A program made the translations under genes and the position numbers. The notes beneath the pieces are model-generated. The model did no database searches, was not told the origin of the DNA, and saw only the letters and a list, made by a program, of their open reading frames with translations. A stretch of 64,000 nucleotides of DNA from Macrotis lagotis (Eukaryota > Chordata > Mammalia > Peramelemorphia > Peramelidae): positions 201,511,050-201,575,049 of the forward strand of contig NC_133662.1 of NCBI RefSeq assembly GCF_037893015.1. The letters run 5' to 3'. Below, piece after piece: positions 1 to 12,720 of this stretch; position 1 is the stretch's first letter, and every line of letters begins with the position of its first letter.

Positions 1-2455
1 ACAATGTATATCTGTAGAGCACTGCCACATTTCCAAAGTGTATTTTGCATGATAGGCAACCCCAAGAGAAAGGGAGTGAATATAGATTCAGAATAATCTG
101 ATTCAGAACCAGCTCTCCCTGGGGGTGCTAGCAGAGAAACAGATACAGTCTGTTTGATTTTCTAATCATTGGGTTTTAGGCAAGAGGGAGAAAAATAAAT
201 AAATACTTTCTCATTCCAGTTACTTCCCCTGCCAAGGAAATCCCACTCACCATTCCCGCCCCCACTTCTGGCTCCAAAGTTCTTGTTGGTTATTTTGTCA
301 GAACCATTAACAATATAAAACCCCCAAACTGCTGGTAATTATTTTCTGCTCCAAGAAGGTTTATAAGGCAGAAGAGTGTGGAAGACTCTCCCAACCCCCT
401 AGCTGATAGAAGTATGGGTAGCTTTACCTAATTGTGGTACATTATAGAAGACATCAGACTTTTTGGATATACTTTATTTAGTTTTAAGTTTTGTTACTTT
501 TTCACTTTTTTATTCTCTTTTAGAAGGAATGACTTTCTAAAAGATAGGGAAGAAAAGGGATAGATTGGGAAATGTAGGTTATATTAAAACAAAAGATGTA
601 TAAACATATTGAAGGATGTATGTAGGTTTCCAACCAAGCCTGGGTTGTTTTATATGCTGTTACCCATGTGGAGGGAGATGTAGCCCCACAGATGGCAAAG
701 AAAATGCTTATGCAATGCTACATACCTGCATAAAGAATTTCCTGATTTGGTGTCAGAGCTTTTTGGGGAGAGAGACATGAGTGATCCTAAAAGGCTCTTT
801 TGTAGAGAGACCATGGAGAGGAAAGTTGCAGATGTCAATCTTTCCTCCCTGACTGTTAGAATGGACTTCCTTGAAAGAGAGAGAACCACAGTCTATCTCT
901 TTCTGTCTCTCTGATTCTGGCTCTCTATCTCTGTCTGTCTCGTCTTCTCCCTCTCTTTTTTGACCTGAGATATAATTTCTAGAATAAAACATTCTAAAAT
1001 AAAAAATTCTAGAATATTAGATATATATTCTAATATCTAAAATATCTCCAATTTCTGTAAGCTATTTTATATTCTTATAAATAGATTTACCTTTTGTGAT
1101 AACCTTTTATGTAACTAGAGTTGGTGGGAAGGCATTAAACTGAGAAGTGTAAACTAAAGGCTACCTTTCTTCTTGGGAGCAATGAGGAAGTGACTTTCCT
1201 TCTGAACCCCTAAACATAATATTCCTAGACTGGAGTTATTGAGGGGGGGGTAGGTAGATATAGTTCTAGTGATTTTAGGTTTGCAAATTGATGTATAAAT
1301 AATATTTCATTTGGTCCTCACAACAATTTTGGGAGGTAGGTAGTGTAATTATGGCCATTTTATAGATGAGAAAAACAGAAAGAGACTGGATTTGAATGCA
1401 GGTCTTTCTGATTCCAGATGCAGTATACATACCCACACTTCCTAGGAACCTCTAATATTCATGTGCTCCAATATTTATAATAAATGCTCAGTGTATGGGT
1501 AACAATAAAGGAATTAGAGATCTTAATACAGGTCAAATTTGACTATACAGACATTATTTGGAAAGTGTGTGACTCATATCTAGAATATGTCAACTTAAAG
1601 ATATACCAAAATGACATTACATAAAGGTAGAGAGGGTTGGTGAAATAGAATTTTATTGAGAATATTGTGTGAAAATTTATGAACCAGAATAGATGAGATT
1701 GATAGAGAACACTTGAAATAAAACTCAAAGAAGAGAGAAATAGAAGCAATATTTTGGTAAAAGTAAATTATAGATCACATGGTCATGGACCTTGCCTATC
1801 ATGGGGGAAGTGTAATTAGGAGAATTCAACTATATAGAGAGTCACTGGGTGTCTTTGATGAACATGAAATTGTTTAGAATTTTTTTGGTTTTCTTTAGTG
1901 ATAATTTCATTCTTCAATACAGAGAGAAAATGACTGGATAAGTCAAGTGTGCTGAAATGGAAATCATGGGGAAATTGGAAAAAAATAGAAAATGAAAAAT
2001 TTGTGGTTGGTATTTAAGAAAAAACTGGGCAGAGCCCTAGTGAATATAGTCGACTTGGGGAAAGTGGAGTTCAAAGAGGCATAAACAATTCAGGATGACT
2101 TAAAGGGGAATGTATGCTGACATAAGTGGGTTGAAATATGATACTTCAGTGGATCTGCAATCTCACCAAAGCACATTCTTTCAAAGGTACAGAATGCAAG
2201 CTATCTTATACCTTCTCATTTGTTTGATTTTTATCCAGGTTCATCAAAGAATTCTCCAAGGAGGAACAATCCACCATCTCAAAATTTTCCTTTAACTTGT
2301 AAGCATTCCTCTGAGAATTTCAGGATAGCACTTGGGCTATCCATATGTTATCCCTGGTTCATTGTATATTAAGTTCCACTTTTTTTCTGATGAATATATT
2401 TCTGATATCTTTTTACGTTCAAGTCATCATTGGTAATATGTCATTGTGTACTTGA
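1..2455. other. Intergenic, no gene seen
   Basis: AT-rich sequence. A CT-rich tract lies at about 893-958 and a MIR-type piece at 1296-1440. Open frames are short and lack splice or domain evidence. Confidence 0.75.
1296..1440 (-). mobile_element. MIR-type SINE
   Basis: Reverse pattern: GGTCCTCACAACAATTTTGG, GGAGGTAGGTAG, GATTTGAATGCAGGTCTTTC. Confidence 0.65.
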
Positions 2456-2640
2456 GGGACGAGGTGCTGCAGGGGACAGAGTGTCAAGGCTGGAGTCAGG
2501 AAGACTTGTCTTCCTGGGCAAGTCATTTAACTGTTTGCCTTAGTTTCCTCTTCTGTAAAATGACCTAGAGAAGAAAATAACAAACTCTTCCATTATCTCT
2601 GCAAAGAAAACCTCAGATGGAGTCATGAAGAATCAGTTTT
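2456..2640 (+). mobile_element. CORE-type SINE with AAACCTCAGATGGAGTCA tail
   Basis: Plus copy: GGAGTCAGGAAGACTTGTC, GGGCAAGTCATTTAACTG and a TGCAAAGAAAACCTCAGATG tail. The same 3' end recurs at 37570, 38695 and 62600. Confidence 0.7.
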
Positions 2641-3361
2641 GTTTTTTGAATCATCTGCAAATTTGATTCTTTAGAGATTGTAGTGTTTCATCATTTCATC
2701 AGGAGTAACACATTGGCATTCTCAACTATGTTTGAATTAGTTCAGATTAACAGCAATGATAGTAGATTCAAATAAAATGCTAAATAAAATCCATAAAATG
2801 GATGGGGAGCAAAGAAAAAGGTAATATAACACTTTATTATAATGACATACCTGAGTGGTTATGATCCTGAGCAGGCAAGGGACATCCTGAAGAACTGGGA
2901 GGGTATCTGAGAAGAGCTTTATAGAAAGGGGATGGATAAATTCTAAAGACAAAGTTTATGACTCCTAAATTTGGCTCTATCTTACTGTTAAGTGGACTTA
3001 ACAGCAGGTTTGTATAGATTATTAGATCTGGATTAGGAAATAACTTTATTTTTCCTGGTACTATGATACCATGGTTATCTACTACTTATCTTTTAATTAC
3101 AAAAGGAGGAAAAAATGAAATCTAACCAATAGAAGTATTCATAATTGGAATAGGCTACTTCAGGAAAAAGTGCATTCTGTTTCATTGAAAGCCTTAAAAG
3201 AGTGGCTGAATGATTATGACGTAGTGTTGCAATGCTAATTTTTAGATTTAGTGGGACTAGATGTCTTCTGAAACCCCTTTCAGTTCTAAAATTTTGTGAC
3301 TTTTGTGCACCTCTTTTTTTGTAAAATAGCACAAAATTTGTGAGAAATTAAAATACTCTTT

Positions 3362-3470
3362 TCTGAGATTCTTAACCTGGGGTCTGTGAACTTGAAAATA
3401 GATTTTACTCATGAATTTAAAAAGAGGGGTCTTCACCAGACTGCCAAAGGGTTCCAGGCCAAAAAATTCC
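3362..3470. mobile_element. Shortened relative of the repeat at 30970
   Basis: GATTCTTAACCTGGGGTCTG then CTTCACCAGACTGCCAAAGG. The middle is missing compared with the longer copy. Confidence 0.45.
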
Positions 3471-4399
3471 TTGCTTTATGGATTCTTTTTCTGGCAAGAT
3501 AATGAGTTAATTTTTCCCCAAATTACATGTGGTATGTTTTGGATGTGTATATATTTTTGTGAAATGATGACCAATGAATGTTTATTTTTGAAATATTTTA
3601 ATTTACCTTTCCTCCTTCTGTGACATCTTAGTACTTTCATTTTGGCCCTTGATTTTTAGGTTTTTGAAAGCACCTTGGAGCCAGATACTTATTTGTTGCT
3701 TAATGTAGATTCATATTCTGTGCTATCTTTTTTAGATCAAAACCCCATGGACTAAGCTTATTTTGTTAAGAGAGACTTCCTGGATGGGAGGGAGTAGGAA
3801 ATTTTCAGTGTTCTTTCCAAAGGTGGTGTTAGTCAGCACTTTATTATCTCTCCCAAATAATAATAGTCGGATACAGTTCACATCAGATAAACATTTATTT
3901 ATTCTAAGATCCAGCAGAGAAAATACACTGATAATTAAAAGTTGTATAATAAAGGCACTCAGGAATTCTTTTGAACAGGACAGGACCTCTATAAGCAAAT
4001 TTTGTGCCAACATATAATACATTTATGCTGTTTCTTATTATCCCCACCTCTCCATCCCACTCTATACTTAAAAGTATAATTTTTAACCTGTATTCTAAAG
4101 AAATGTGTCTTGGCTAAAGATTCTGGCCTCAGTCTGACTCTATAGTTTCCCAGGGGATACAAAGGAAGCAATCAGTTAAAATTCAATGTTTTTGTCATAA
4201 GAGAGATATCCTGTCAGAGATGACTAACTTCCTTTGGTTTGTTAAAAGGAATTATGTATTGTGGGCTCTGCTCAGAGCTTCCATTAGTTTTCTAATTCTC
4301 CGTTTATTCTAGAGAATACGTCACTGTCTGTGGGCATTAGTGTCCCAAGTGTGTGCCTCTCTGAATAATGGGTTGCCAATTTTTGTGCACATTGAGAAT

Positions 4400-5000
4400 T
4401 TTAACACCTTGTGAAATCCCAACAAGCCATTTGGAAGCATATTGGACTTGTAGTTAGGAACCTTGGTCTCAACCTCTTTTCCAATCTCATTGGGCATTAC
4501 AACCATTTTCACATTTTCCCCATCTGGCCAAACTGGTCTACTCTCTATTTCTTACAAACTACACTACCTTCCATCTCTGTGTCCTTATATTGGTGGTTCC
4601 CATGCCTATAATTCACTCCCTTGTTGCCTCCACCCCACAGAGTTCCTCTCTTCCATTAAAATGCAACTGAAGGGTGGCTAGATGGTGCAGTGGATTGAGC
4701 ACCGGCCCTGGAGTCAGGAGTACCTGGGTTCAAATCCAGCCTCAGAAACTTAATAATTACCTAGCTGTGTGGCCTTGGGCAAGCCACTTAACCTCATTTG
4801 CCTTGCAAAAAAAAAAAAACTAAAAAAAATGCAACTCAACCACTATCTTTTTTTGTATGAAACCTTTCCTCATCTTCCTAATGAGTAGTGCCCCTTTCTC
4901 CAAAAGGTCTTTTTATTCAATTAGTTTGTATATATTTATATTTATAAACTTTCTATTTATGCTATAGATAGTTACTAATTATAAAAGTATGGGCAAGTCT
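4400..5000 (+). mobile_element. L2-like LINE 3' fragment split by a SINE
   Basis: Pyrimidine-rich coding-remnant and tail words (CCTATAATTCACTCCCTTGT, GAAACCTTTCCTCATCTTCC) resemble the L2 3' region. The SINE at 4672-4825 sits inside. Confidence 0.45.
4672..4825 (+). mobile_element. tRNA-derived marsupial SINE
   Basis: Full-length copy of the same SINE as at 19664. The flanking duplication is AAAATGCAACTGAA (4658-4671) and AAAATGCAACTCAA (4826-4839), 13 of 14 identical. It lies inside an L2-like segment. Confidence 0.95.
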
Positions 5001-7214
5001 CAACCTCTTGGTTCCTCAGAAAACTTTCTAGGACTTTACTAAATCAAAGACTGGAGACAATCCACCTTTGTGAGAAAGGGAGTTCCCACACTGGAAGTTC
5101 TTTATACGAATAAAATCTTATTTCCTTACCCAGTCATACATCTTGGCAAACCAACTATATTGAAACTCCCATCAGCAGTCCGTTTTGCATATGTCTGGGT
5201 ATGTGATCTTCTTATACATATGAAGACTTGCTCCAGAAGGAGGAAGACTTGACATTGTGATACTCAAGAAGTTCAAAGTGGTCATTATAATTGGTACTCT
5301 GGGATTCTCCTCTGCCTCAAAGTTAAAATTGCCAAAAATCACATTTGAGTGATTGCCAAAGGTCAATTTTCATAGTTGAAAGCATTTCATATAGGCAGTA
5401 CAATCCTGGAAGGCAAATTTTGCTTCCAGGGGACTAGGCAACTTCAAAAAAACCCACTCTTTATTCTAGTCCCTACAGATCTGGTTTTCACTTCCACACT
5501 TTCACAAGTGTTGTATCCATAGTCCCACGTAAAAATGGGAATAGGGAGCTATAATGATAGACTTAGGTGGGAGTGAGAAAGGCAGCAAAAGATATCTCAT
5601 GATGAAGTATCTCACCTGAGACCAACTTTATGGTAAGCAATGAATTATAGTGGAAAGGGCACTGAACTCAGAGTAACTGGGCCTGCTCCAGGTCTTCTCC
5701 CTCTAGGGTAGAAGGGTCAGAATGTTCTCTGTCAAGTCACATTGCTCTTCACAGTCTCTCCCTTTCCCTTAAGAGTTTACAATCACCTGAGAAGTCAAGA
5801 TAAAGACAATGGAAATAATGAAAGAATATAAACCTAATTTTAAATAGATTATGAGAAATCCCAAGATATGTATTATAGACAATAAATAAAAGTCTTATAA
5901 TCAGTTTCTCCGCTCATTTTGCCCAAACAAAATGGCAATCAGAAGTTGGAGAAGTGTATGGGTTAGACTATATCAGAAAATACACAAAAGTGAATGAGTT
6001 CTCTGCTGGATGTAAGATGTAAGATGAGATCTTAGCTCAAACCAAGAGAGAGGCCCTAGGAAAAATCTCTGAAGTATTTAGGGATGCAATCAGTGACTTG
6101 CTGAGGAGTCAGCTTCCCCTACATGTCTGCCCCTTCCAGTAGCTTTCTCTCTCCTTCTCACAGCCAGACCCAAAGAATATCTAGAACTTCACATGTACCT
6201 CTTGAAGGAAATAACTCATATAAACCCCATTCCTCGCCCAGATTACATAATAAAGACCATATCAGCATTCTGTCCACTAATTGGGAGTTTTCTTCAGCTT
6301 ATACAAACACAGAGCACACAAAATGCCTCAGGCTTGTCAACTCAAGTCACAAAAATAATGAGTCCCATTGTTCCAGATTTCTGATTCACTATTTACAAAT
6401 TTTGCAGTTATTTCAGAGGGTGAAGACTTGAGCTTTGATAAGTGGAGACATAGTCTCAAGGATTTAGAGTAAGCTGCAGCAATGGGAAGGGAAATCGTGA
6501 CCATCTATCACATGTGGACTGCCATTGCAATTCCAAATGGCAGATGAAACCATGTTTACCTGACTTGTCTCAATCTTCAACGCCCAACTGACTTATTTTT
6601 GTCCAAAAATATTCCAGCCCTGAGGAATTCTATTGTCCTGGGGAAATAGTGTGGATGTTGAGGTTTTCCTTATGAATTGTGTTTCTCTTTGCCCCAGTAA
6701 CACACGGGATATAGCAATAAGTCCTGAAGAAGAGCAAATAAATGAGGAAATCAACAGAAGGGTCAGAAGAGCTGATGGCCAAAGTTCTTTTAAAAAAGGG
6801 AAAACAAAAATATGTATATGTCAGGACTTTAGGAGTAATTTCACAAATGCACTTCTTGCCATAGTTGCATATTTTCCTTGAACATCCTGTTACTTACATT
6901 ATGCCCTCTGAAACAGAAATATTTCTGTTAAGAAGGTTAAAAGCTCTGATAGTGTTGCAGATATGATCTGTTATTTAGAAAATGGAATAACTTCTGTACT
7001 AGATGAAAAGTGTTGAGTTGCAAGAGATGAGAGATAATCTACAGTAATCCTAGAAATTTTCTTGGGTTAGAAGGGGCCAAGTACAATTAAAAAAAAAACA
7101 CTATATGGAAGGAAGACTTATGATAGCTTTTGGTGTAGAAAATCTGTTTGGAAGACTGCTTTTAAAGTAGTTTTAGTGGCTTACAGAGAACTTGGCGTAG
7201 TAACTAGAGAAAAC
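5000..7214. other. Intergenic, nothing recognised
   Basis: Apart from a possible MIR scrap near 5640-5700 I recognise neither repeat nor gene. An open frame of about 100 codons near 6123-6431 has no recognisable domain, start context or splice pattern. Confidence 0.65.
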
Positions 7215-7535
7215 TGATCTTCAAGTCAAGATGTTATTTGTTGTCCTTTCTCAAAGACCATGACATGAGGTTGATGATGCACAGACAAGTGAATTGGATT
7301 AGAGGGAGAGGGGGCTATGCTAAGTCATTAGCTTCATTTCTCCTCCACAACATCTGGGTCCATTGACCAGATATGAACCAGGATGATTGGAGATGGTCCT
7401 AGATGTGAGGCAATCAACATTAAGTGACTTGCCCAAGGTCATACAGGTATAAGAGTCAAGTGTTTGAGGTCAAATTTGAACTCAGGTCCTCCTGACTCCA
7501 GGGTTAGGGTTCTATCCAGTGTGCCACCTAGCTGC
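7215..7535 (-). mobile_element. Composite marsupial SINE (about 300 bp, MAR1-like)
   Basis: Reverse copy with a 3' part (TCAAAGACCATGACAT ... GTGAATTGGATTAGAG) joined to a tRNA-like part (TTAAGTGACTTGCCCAAGG ... GTGCCACCTAGCTGCC). The same composite recurs at about 34425, 43850, 24820 and 55058. The family name is from memory. Confidence 0.75.
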
Positions 7536-7539
7536 CAAG

Positions 7540-7722
7540 AAGATATGAATTCAAACCCCACCTTTGAGAGATACTGTCTGTGTGACTGTGTGTAAGACAC
7601 TTCAACTCTTAGCAGTCTAGAAAACTCTTGGAGACTCTAAGTTGCAGAGAAGGTGCTGCCATGTATTGGTAGAAGGAATTTCCTCTCTGGAGAGTTTTTT
7701 TTATATCAATGAAATCACAGAT
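7540..7722 (+). mobile_element. CORE-SINE variant ending in CAATGAAATCAC
   Basis: Plus copy: GAATTCAAACCCCACC, GTAAGACACTTCAACTC, GTAGAAGGAATTTCCTC, ATATCAATGAAATCAC. Paired with a reverse copy at 7829. Confidence 0.6.
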
Positions 7723-7828
7723 CTTGTCCCTATCCCTAATTATAACTGGCATTTATAGAAGCTTTTGGAGATTTACAAACAATTTTATATCTATCTCATT
7801 TGATTCCCCCAACAATCTTTTTTTTTTT

Positions 7829-8040
7829 TAATTGGATCAATGATTTCATTGGTATAGAGAGCTCCTCCTGAGAGAACTCCCTCTCCAAGTTTGGACGGGT
7901 AATTTTTTTTGTGTGACTTATGGCCAAAGAGAATTGCCTAGGGCACTGAGAAATTAAGAGATTTATCTAGGATCATACAGCCAAGATATGTCAGAGGCAA
8001 GGTTTGAACCCAGGGATTTCTTATACCAAATCTGACTATC
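7829..8040 (-). mobile_element. CORE-SINE variant, reverse partner of 7540
   Basis: Reverse copy: GGATCAATGATTTCATTGGT, GAGAATTGCCTAGGGCACTG, GGCAAGGTTTGAACCCAGGG. The same type recurs at about 40665 (plus) and 50020 (minus). Confidence 0.62.
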
Positions 8041-8194
8041 CACTACTTTAAATAGTTTTTCTTGTAGTGTTGCTTGCAGGTATAGCTGGCCTCATCTGAT
8101 AAATGAGGAAATAGATTTAACTTGAAAACAGGATTTAAACTTGGGTCTCCAATTTAAACTTTCTGTCTGCTATATACCAACCTTTCATCAAGAG

Positions 8195-8378
8195 AAGCAG
8201 TATTGGGCAGTGGAAAGAACACTAACCCTGGGAGTCAGAAAAACCCCAGTAGATGCTATCTCTGATGTTATCTGTGCTCTACCCTGGACAAGGCATTTAA
8301 CCTTTTCATCCTCATTTGTAAAACAGGGATAGGAATATTTGCATTGCTCCCTAATACTGAAAGGAAAATCCTTCACTG
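8195..8378 (+). mobile_element. MIR-type SINE
   Basis: Plus pattern: CAGTGGAAAGAACACTAACC, GACAAGGCATTTAACC, CTCATTTGTAAAACAGGGAT. Confidence 0.7.
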
Positions 8379-8379
8379 A

Positions 8380-9558
8380 CTTAAAACCAAGGAGTTATAC
8401 ACATTATGGTTAGTATCATTGCTTAAATATCTTCAGTCTGTAACCGAATTTACTGCCAGTTATCCATGGTTAACCATGGATTAATTTCTTTCCCTTTTCT
8501 TTTCATTCTCATTGACTCAGCTCTCTCTCTCCTTCACACTTGTTCTGAATTACCACCATACTGTGCTGACTGGGGATATTGGTTCCAAACTACCACAATT
8601 ACTTCTATCAATTATCCTGGCTTCCCATTTTGCTATCTTCTGTTAGTGATACTGATCTCTCAGTAACCCAGATCATCTTTTTCTCTCCATGAGAAGCACA
8701 AGGATTTTTGGATGCAGAGGTCCTGTGAAATAGAACATTTTCATCTATTTTGGTTTGCTTTGGCTGATCTGGATATAGTCAGGTTATAGTTTTGTGGATT
8801 GCTATGTAACTCTTTAGGGCCTTCTGTAAATGAACATAAATGTGTAAAGAGGACAAAGGGAGCCTGGTGACCATGGAGACTGTATCATAAATAAGATTCA
8901 AAGAGTGGGACTGAACTACTTTTTTAATCTGTCTTTAGGATTTTCTGAGGGCCACAGACATCTCTGGTGCTTGAAAACAAAAGGAATTGTAAAGAATGGA
9001 GAAAAGAGAGCAGGAAAGAAAGGAGAAAGAAGAGGAAAATAGAAAAAACAGGAGGAAAGAATACATAATGTTTTAAATGAGATGCAGTCATGCCATAGTG
9101 TGCCTTCATGTGGAAAAAAGCAAAAGGGACTCCCTTAATTTTCATAATCTTGGCTCCAGAAAAAAGAAACAAACATGTCTCCAGCAGAGCAGTAGGTAAT
9201 TACAGGGGCAGAATGTTGCATAATTCTCAGGTTCAGTCATTTTTGCTTGTTTTTTATTTGTTTCAAGTGAAGGTTAAATTCTGACTTTGGGAAAAGTAGA
9301 TGGAGGATTAGTTTTTAAAAATGATCTATGTAAAAACAAAAGACACCAAAATCTTTTTTTTGAGTGGAGGTGACTATGAGTGATAAGTAAGAAGGAAGAT
9401 TCAGAGGATAAATTATTGGAGGGGAAAGGTATTGCCTCTAAAATGAGGGATTTGGTGTTCTTGCCTATCTTCCCTCACTTAGAAGGACTATTTATGTTGA
9501 GGACCATAATCCTTTCCAGCCCCCCTTTATTCCTCCTTTCTTTAAGTACAGTATTTGG
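8380..9558. other. Intergenic, nothing recognised
   Basis: No repeat family or gene identified. A 20-base perfect palindrome centred on GGTTAACC lies at 8462-8481. A purine-rich stretch lies at about 8990-9060. Confidence 0.65.
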
Positions 9559-9559
9559 C

Positions 9560-9768
9560 ATCAAAGAATAGCAGAGTCAAAAAACCTACATTTAAGTCTT
9601 AGTTTTTCCACTGTGTGACCTTGGGGAAAACACTTAATCCTGATTATCCTCAAATATTTTCATATGTAACATGGATAATGAAATACTTTCCCCTCCTAAC
9701 TCACAGAGTTGGCATAAAAATCATGTTAGGTAAAGTATATACTTTATAATAATAAATTCATTTTGCTC
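9560..9768 (+). mobile_element. MIR-type SINE
   Basis: GTGTGACCTTGGGGAAAACA, AACATGGATAATGAAATAC and a TTATAATAATAAATTCATT tail. Confidence 0.6.
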
Positions 9769-10093
9769 CTTTTTTAAAATTTCCTTTTTTATTTATTTAA
9801 ACATTACTAAAATAATCTTGTTGTAGGAGTAAACATAATCCCCCCTTCCCCTACAAAAGTAAAAAAATCTCACGAGAAATAAAGTGAAAGAAAGAGAAAA
9901 AAAATGTGCTTCAGTCTGTGTTCCGATCCATCAGCTCTGTCTCTGTAGTGGATGACGTTCTTTATCATAAGTCCATCAGAGAATTTACTTCCACAGTTGC
10001 TGTTGCTGATCTCGATTCCCTCTATCCATTCCTCCCCACTACCCTCTATTATATTTTCTCTCTCCTTTCACTCTGTCCCTCATCAAGAGTGTG

Positions 10094-10252
10094 CTGTGGG
10101 ACATCTGAGTGGCACAGTGGACAGAGCACTGGCCCTGGGGCCAAGAGGCCCCAAGTCAATATCCCACCCGAGAGACCCAGCACCCACCCATCCCTGTGGT
10201 ACTGGACAAGCCATCCAATCCTACCATCTTGTAAAAAATAAAAAAAGAAGTG
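10094..10252 (+). mobile_element. Divergent SINE inserted in the HAL1-like 3' UTR
   Basis: The head matches the marsupial SINE (GAGTGGCACAGTGGACAGAGCACTGG in outline), with a diverged body and an A-rich tail ending near 10250. The host element resumes at AGTGC, giving a possible short duplication of about seven bases (AGTGTGC and AAGTGCA). Confidence 0.6.
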
Positions 10253-10312
10253 CATTATATCTGACTATCCTCTCCCTTTTGCTCCTTTTTCTAGCTTTCT
10301 ATGTCCTAGTAA

Positions 10313-10315
10313 GTA

Positions 10316-10357
<42 letters not shown>

Positions 10358-10452
10358 CTATAATATATATATATATATAGTGTGTGTATGTATATCTATA
10401 TCTATATATCTATATACATATCTATATATCTATATATAGATATATAGATATG
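10313..10452. repeat. TA-rich microsatellite with ATCTATAT variants
   Basis: Long alternating TA runs, a short TGTGTGTA stretch and repeated TATCTA units. Lies within the HAL1-like element. Confidence 0.95.
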
Positions 10453-12647
10453 TTCTTTTCTTTCAGAGCCATTTCTGATGAGAATGAAGCTCCCTCATTC
10501 TCCCCCTCACCTTCCCTGCTTCCATACCATTGCAAAAGCTCTTGACTCTTTTACATGAAATATCTTAGTCTATTCTACCTCTCCTTTCCTTTCTCCAAGT
10601 ACATTTCCTTTTCTCTCATTGACTCTATTTTAAAAATATATTATACCTTCAGATTTGGTTCTTTTTTGTGATTTGACTATAAAAGTTCCTCTTAACTGCT
10701 CTAATAAATGAGAAGGTTCATATGAGTATTATCAGTATCATCTTCCCATAAAGGAACACATGCAGTTCATCATCATTAAATCCCTCATAATTTACCCTTC
10801 TCATCCACTCTCTATGCTTCACTTGATTCCTGTACTTGAAGATCAAACTTTCTGTTCAGCTCTGATCATTTCAATAGGAACATTTGAAATTCCCCTGTTT
10901 TAAGTCAATCTTTTCCCCTGGAAGAGGATGTTCAGTTTTGCTGGGTAGTTGATTCTTGGTTACATTACAAACTCTTTTGTTTTCCAGAATATTATATTCC
11001 AAGCCTTGCTAGCCCTTAATGTAGATGCTGCTAAATCCTGGGTAATCCTGACTGCAGCACTACAATATTTGGATTGTTTTGTTCTGGCTGCTTGTAATAT
11101 TTTCTCTTTGACTTGGAAGTTCTGGAACTTGGCTATAATATTCCTGGGAGGTTTTTTTTTGGATCTCTTTCAGTAAGACATTAGTGGATTCTCTCAATTT
11201 CTATTTTGCCCTCTGCTTCTAGGATATCAGGACAATTTTCCTGTAGAAATTCTTTCAAAATGAAGTCAAGGCTCTTTTCCTGATCATGACTTTCAGATAG
11301 TCCAATAATTTTTAAATTGATTCTCCTCGATATGTTTTCCAGATCATTGTTTTTTCAATAAGATTATTTCACATTTTCTTCTAGTTTTTCATTCTTTTGA
11401 TATTGTTTTATTGTGTCTTGATTCCTTGCAAAGTCATCAGTTTCCTTTGGCTCCATTCTACATTTGAAAGATTTGTTTTCTTCGGAGAGGTTTCTTTCCA
11501 TCTGGCCAATTTTGCTTTTTAAGGTATATTTCTCCTCATTAACTTTTTGAACTACTTTTTACATTTGACCTAAACTAGTTTTTATTATGTTATTTTTTTT
11601 CTTCAGCATATTTTTTTGGATCTCCTTGACTAAACTGCTGACTTGGTTTTCATGTTGTTCCTGCATCTCTCTCATTTCTCCTCCTAATTTTCCCTCTACC
11701 TCCCTTACTTGATTTTCAAAATATTTTTTTGATCTCTGAAATAGCTGAGACTGACTTCCATATTTTTTGGAGGATTTAGATGTAGAAGCTAGAACTTTCT
11801 CATCTTCTGATTGTATGTTTTGGTCCTCAATGGGACCAATGTAATTTTCTATGGTCAGGTTCCTTCTTTTTCTGTTTACTCATTTTCCCACCCTTCGTCT
11901 GTGCTTCCCAAACTTTTGAGTATTATTGGGATACCCTGGCAAAGGCCCCAGTATGTGAGGCTCTGACTGCTCTCCTGCTTGTGCTCTGATCTGTGTGATG
12001 GCAATAGGGGCTCACAGATTGTGACCAGGGTCTGAATATGGACAAAGCACAAGAGTGAGTCCTGTCCCAGGGTCAGAGGAGAGACCTTGAAAATCTTCCC
12101 CCCTACACCTTCTTACCTTCTGTGGGCTAAGCACTTTGGGAGCAGCTGCCCAGTGGCTCTATGTACCTGCTTCCATTTCCCGTGATCTGTGCTGTGCTGA
12201 AGACCACAGCTATGCTGATGGACTTGGCTGCTCTGAGGCACATGTTGGCTCCCACTCACTCTGGCAGAGGTTTCCCCACTGATCTTTGAAGTTGTGCTTG
12301 GTGTTCCCTGGGTTACCAGGTCAGGAAACTGCTTCTACTGCCAGGAGCCAGTGCTCCCTAGGGCGCAGGTGTCTAGATGCCCTGTGGGCTGTTTGCAGGA
12401 AGAATGGAGCTCCTTTGCTCAGGTGTGATAATCCTGGTTGTGCTGCTACCCCCTCCACCCCTGTGGAAAAGAGCTTTCCCATGATTTTCTAGCCTACCTT
12501 GGGCTGGAGAATTATCTCACTGGATCTTTCTGTGGGTTCTGTCTCTCAAAAATTTAGTTAGGGTCATAATTTCAAGGTTCCTGAAATATTTCTGAGAGAG
12601 CTCCTAGGAAAGGTGTCCTCATACCACATCTTGGCTCTGCGCCCTTT

Positions 12648-12720
12648 TTATTAATAGTAATTATTATCATTATTATTAATAATAATAATTTAATAATAAC
12701 ATTATTAATAATCCAGTGGA
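12648..12720. repeat. AT-rich (ATT)n low-complexity tract
   Basis: Irregular TTATTA and AATAAT units immediately outside the 5' end of the HAL1-like element. Confidence 0.85.

Larger units (their letters stand above)
9770..12644 (-). mobile_element. HAL1-like (ORF1-only L1) element, apparently near full length
   Basis: Read on the minus strand, the element starts near 12644 (GGCGCAGAGCCAAG). It has a GC-richer 5' leader (about 12640-11890) and then an L1 ORF1 remnant (about 11890-10850). ORF1 has a coiled-coil region at about 11800-11360 and the RNA-recognition motif words NLKIIGL then ESHDQEK at about 11330-11278. A 3' untranslated part follows directly and ends in a T-rich stretch (plus-strand view) near 9770. 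I see no ORF2 (endonuclease or reverse transcriptase) between. L1 derivatives with ORF1 only are known as HAL1. The reading frame is broken by several stops, so the copy is not young. A SINE-like insertion and a TA repeat interrupt its 3' part. Confidence 0.65.

Noticed and set aside
6123-6431. 102-codon plus-strand open frame
   Set aside because: Serine-rich, with no domain, promoter or splice evidence. It is within the length expected by chance in 64 kb.
9906-10380. Overlapping open frames of 111 and 142 codons
   Set aside because: They lie in the 3' part of the HAL1-like element, its SINE insertion and the TA repeat. Their ends are just translated microsatellite.
12286-12492. GC-richer open frame resembling a small coding exon
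   Set aside because: It falls inside the 5' leader of the minus-strand HAL1-like element.
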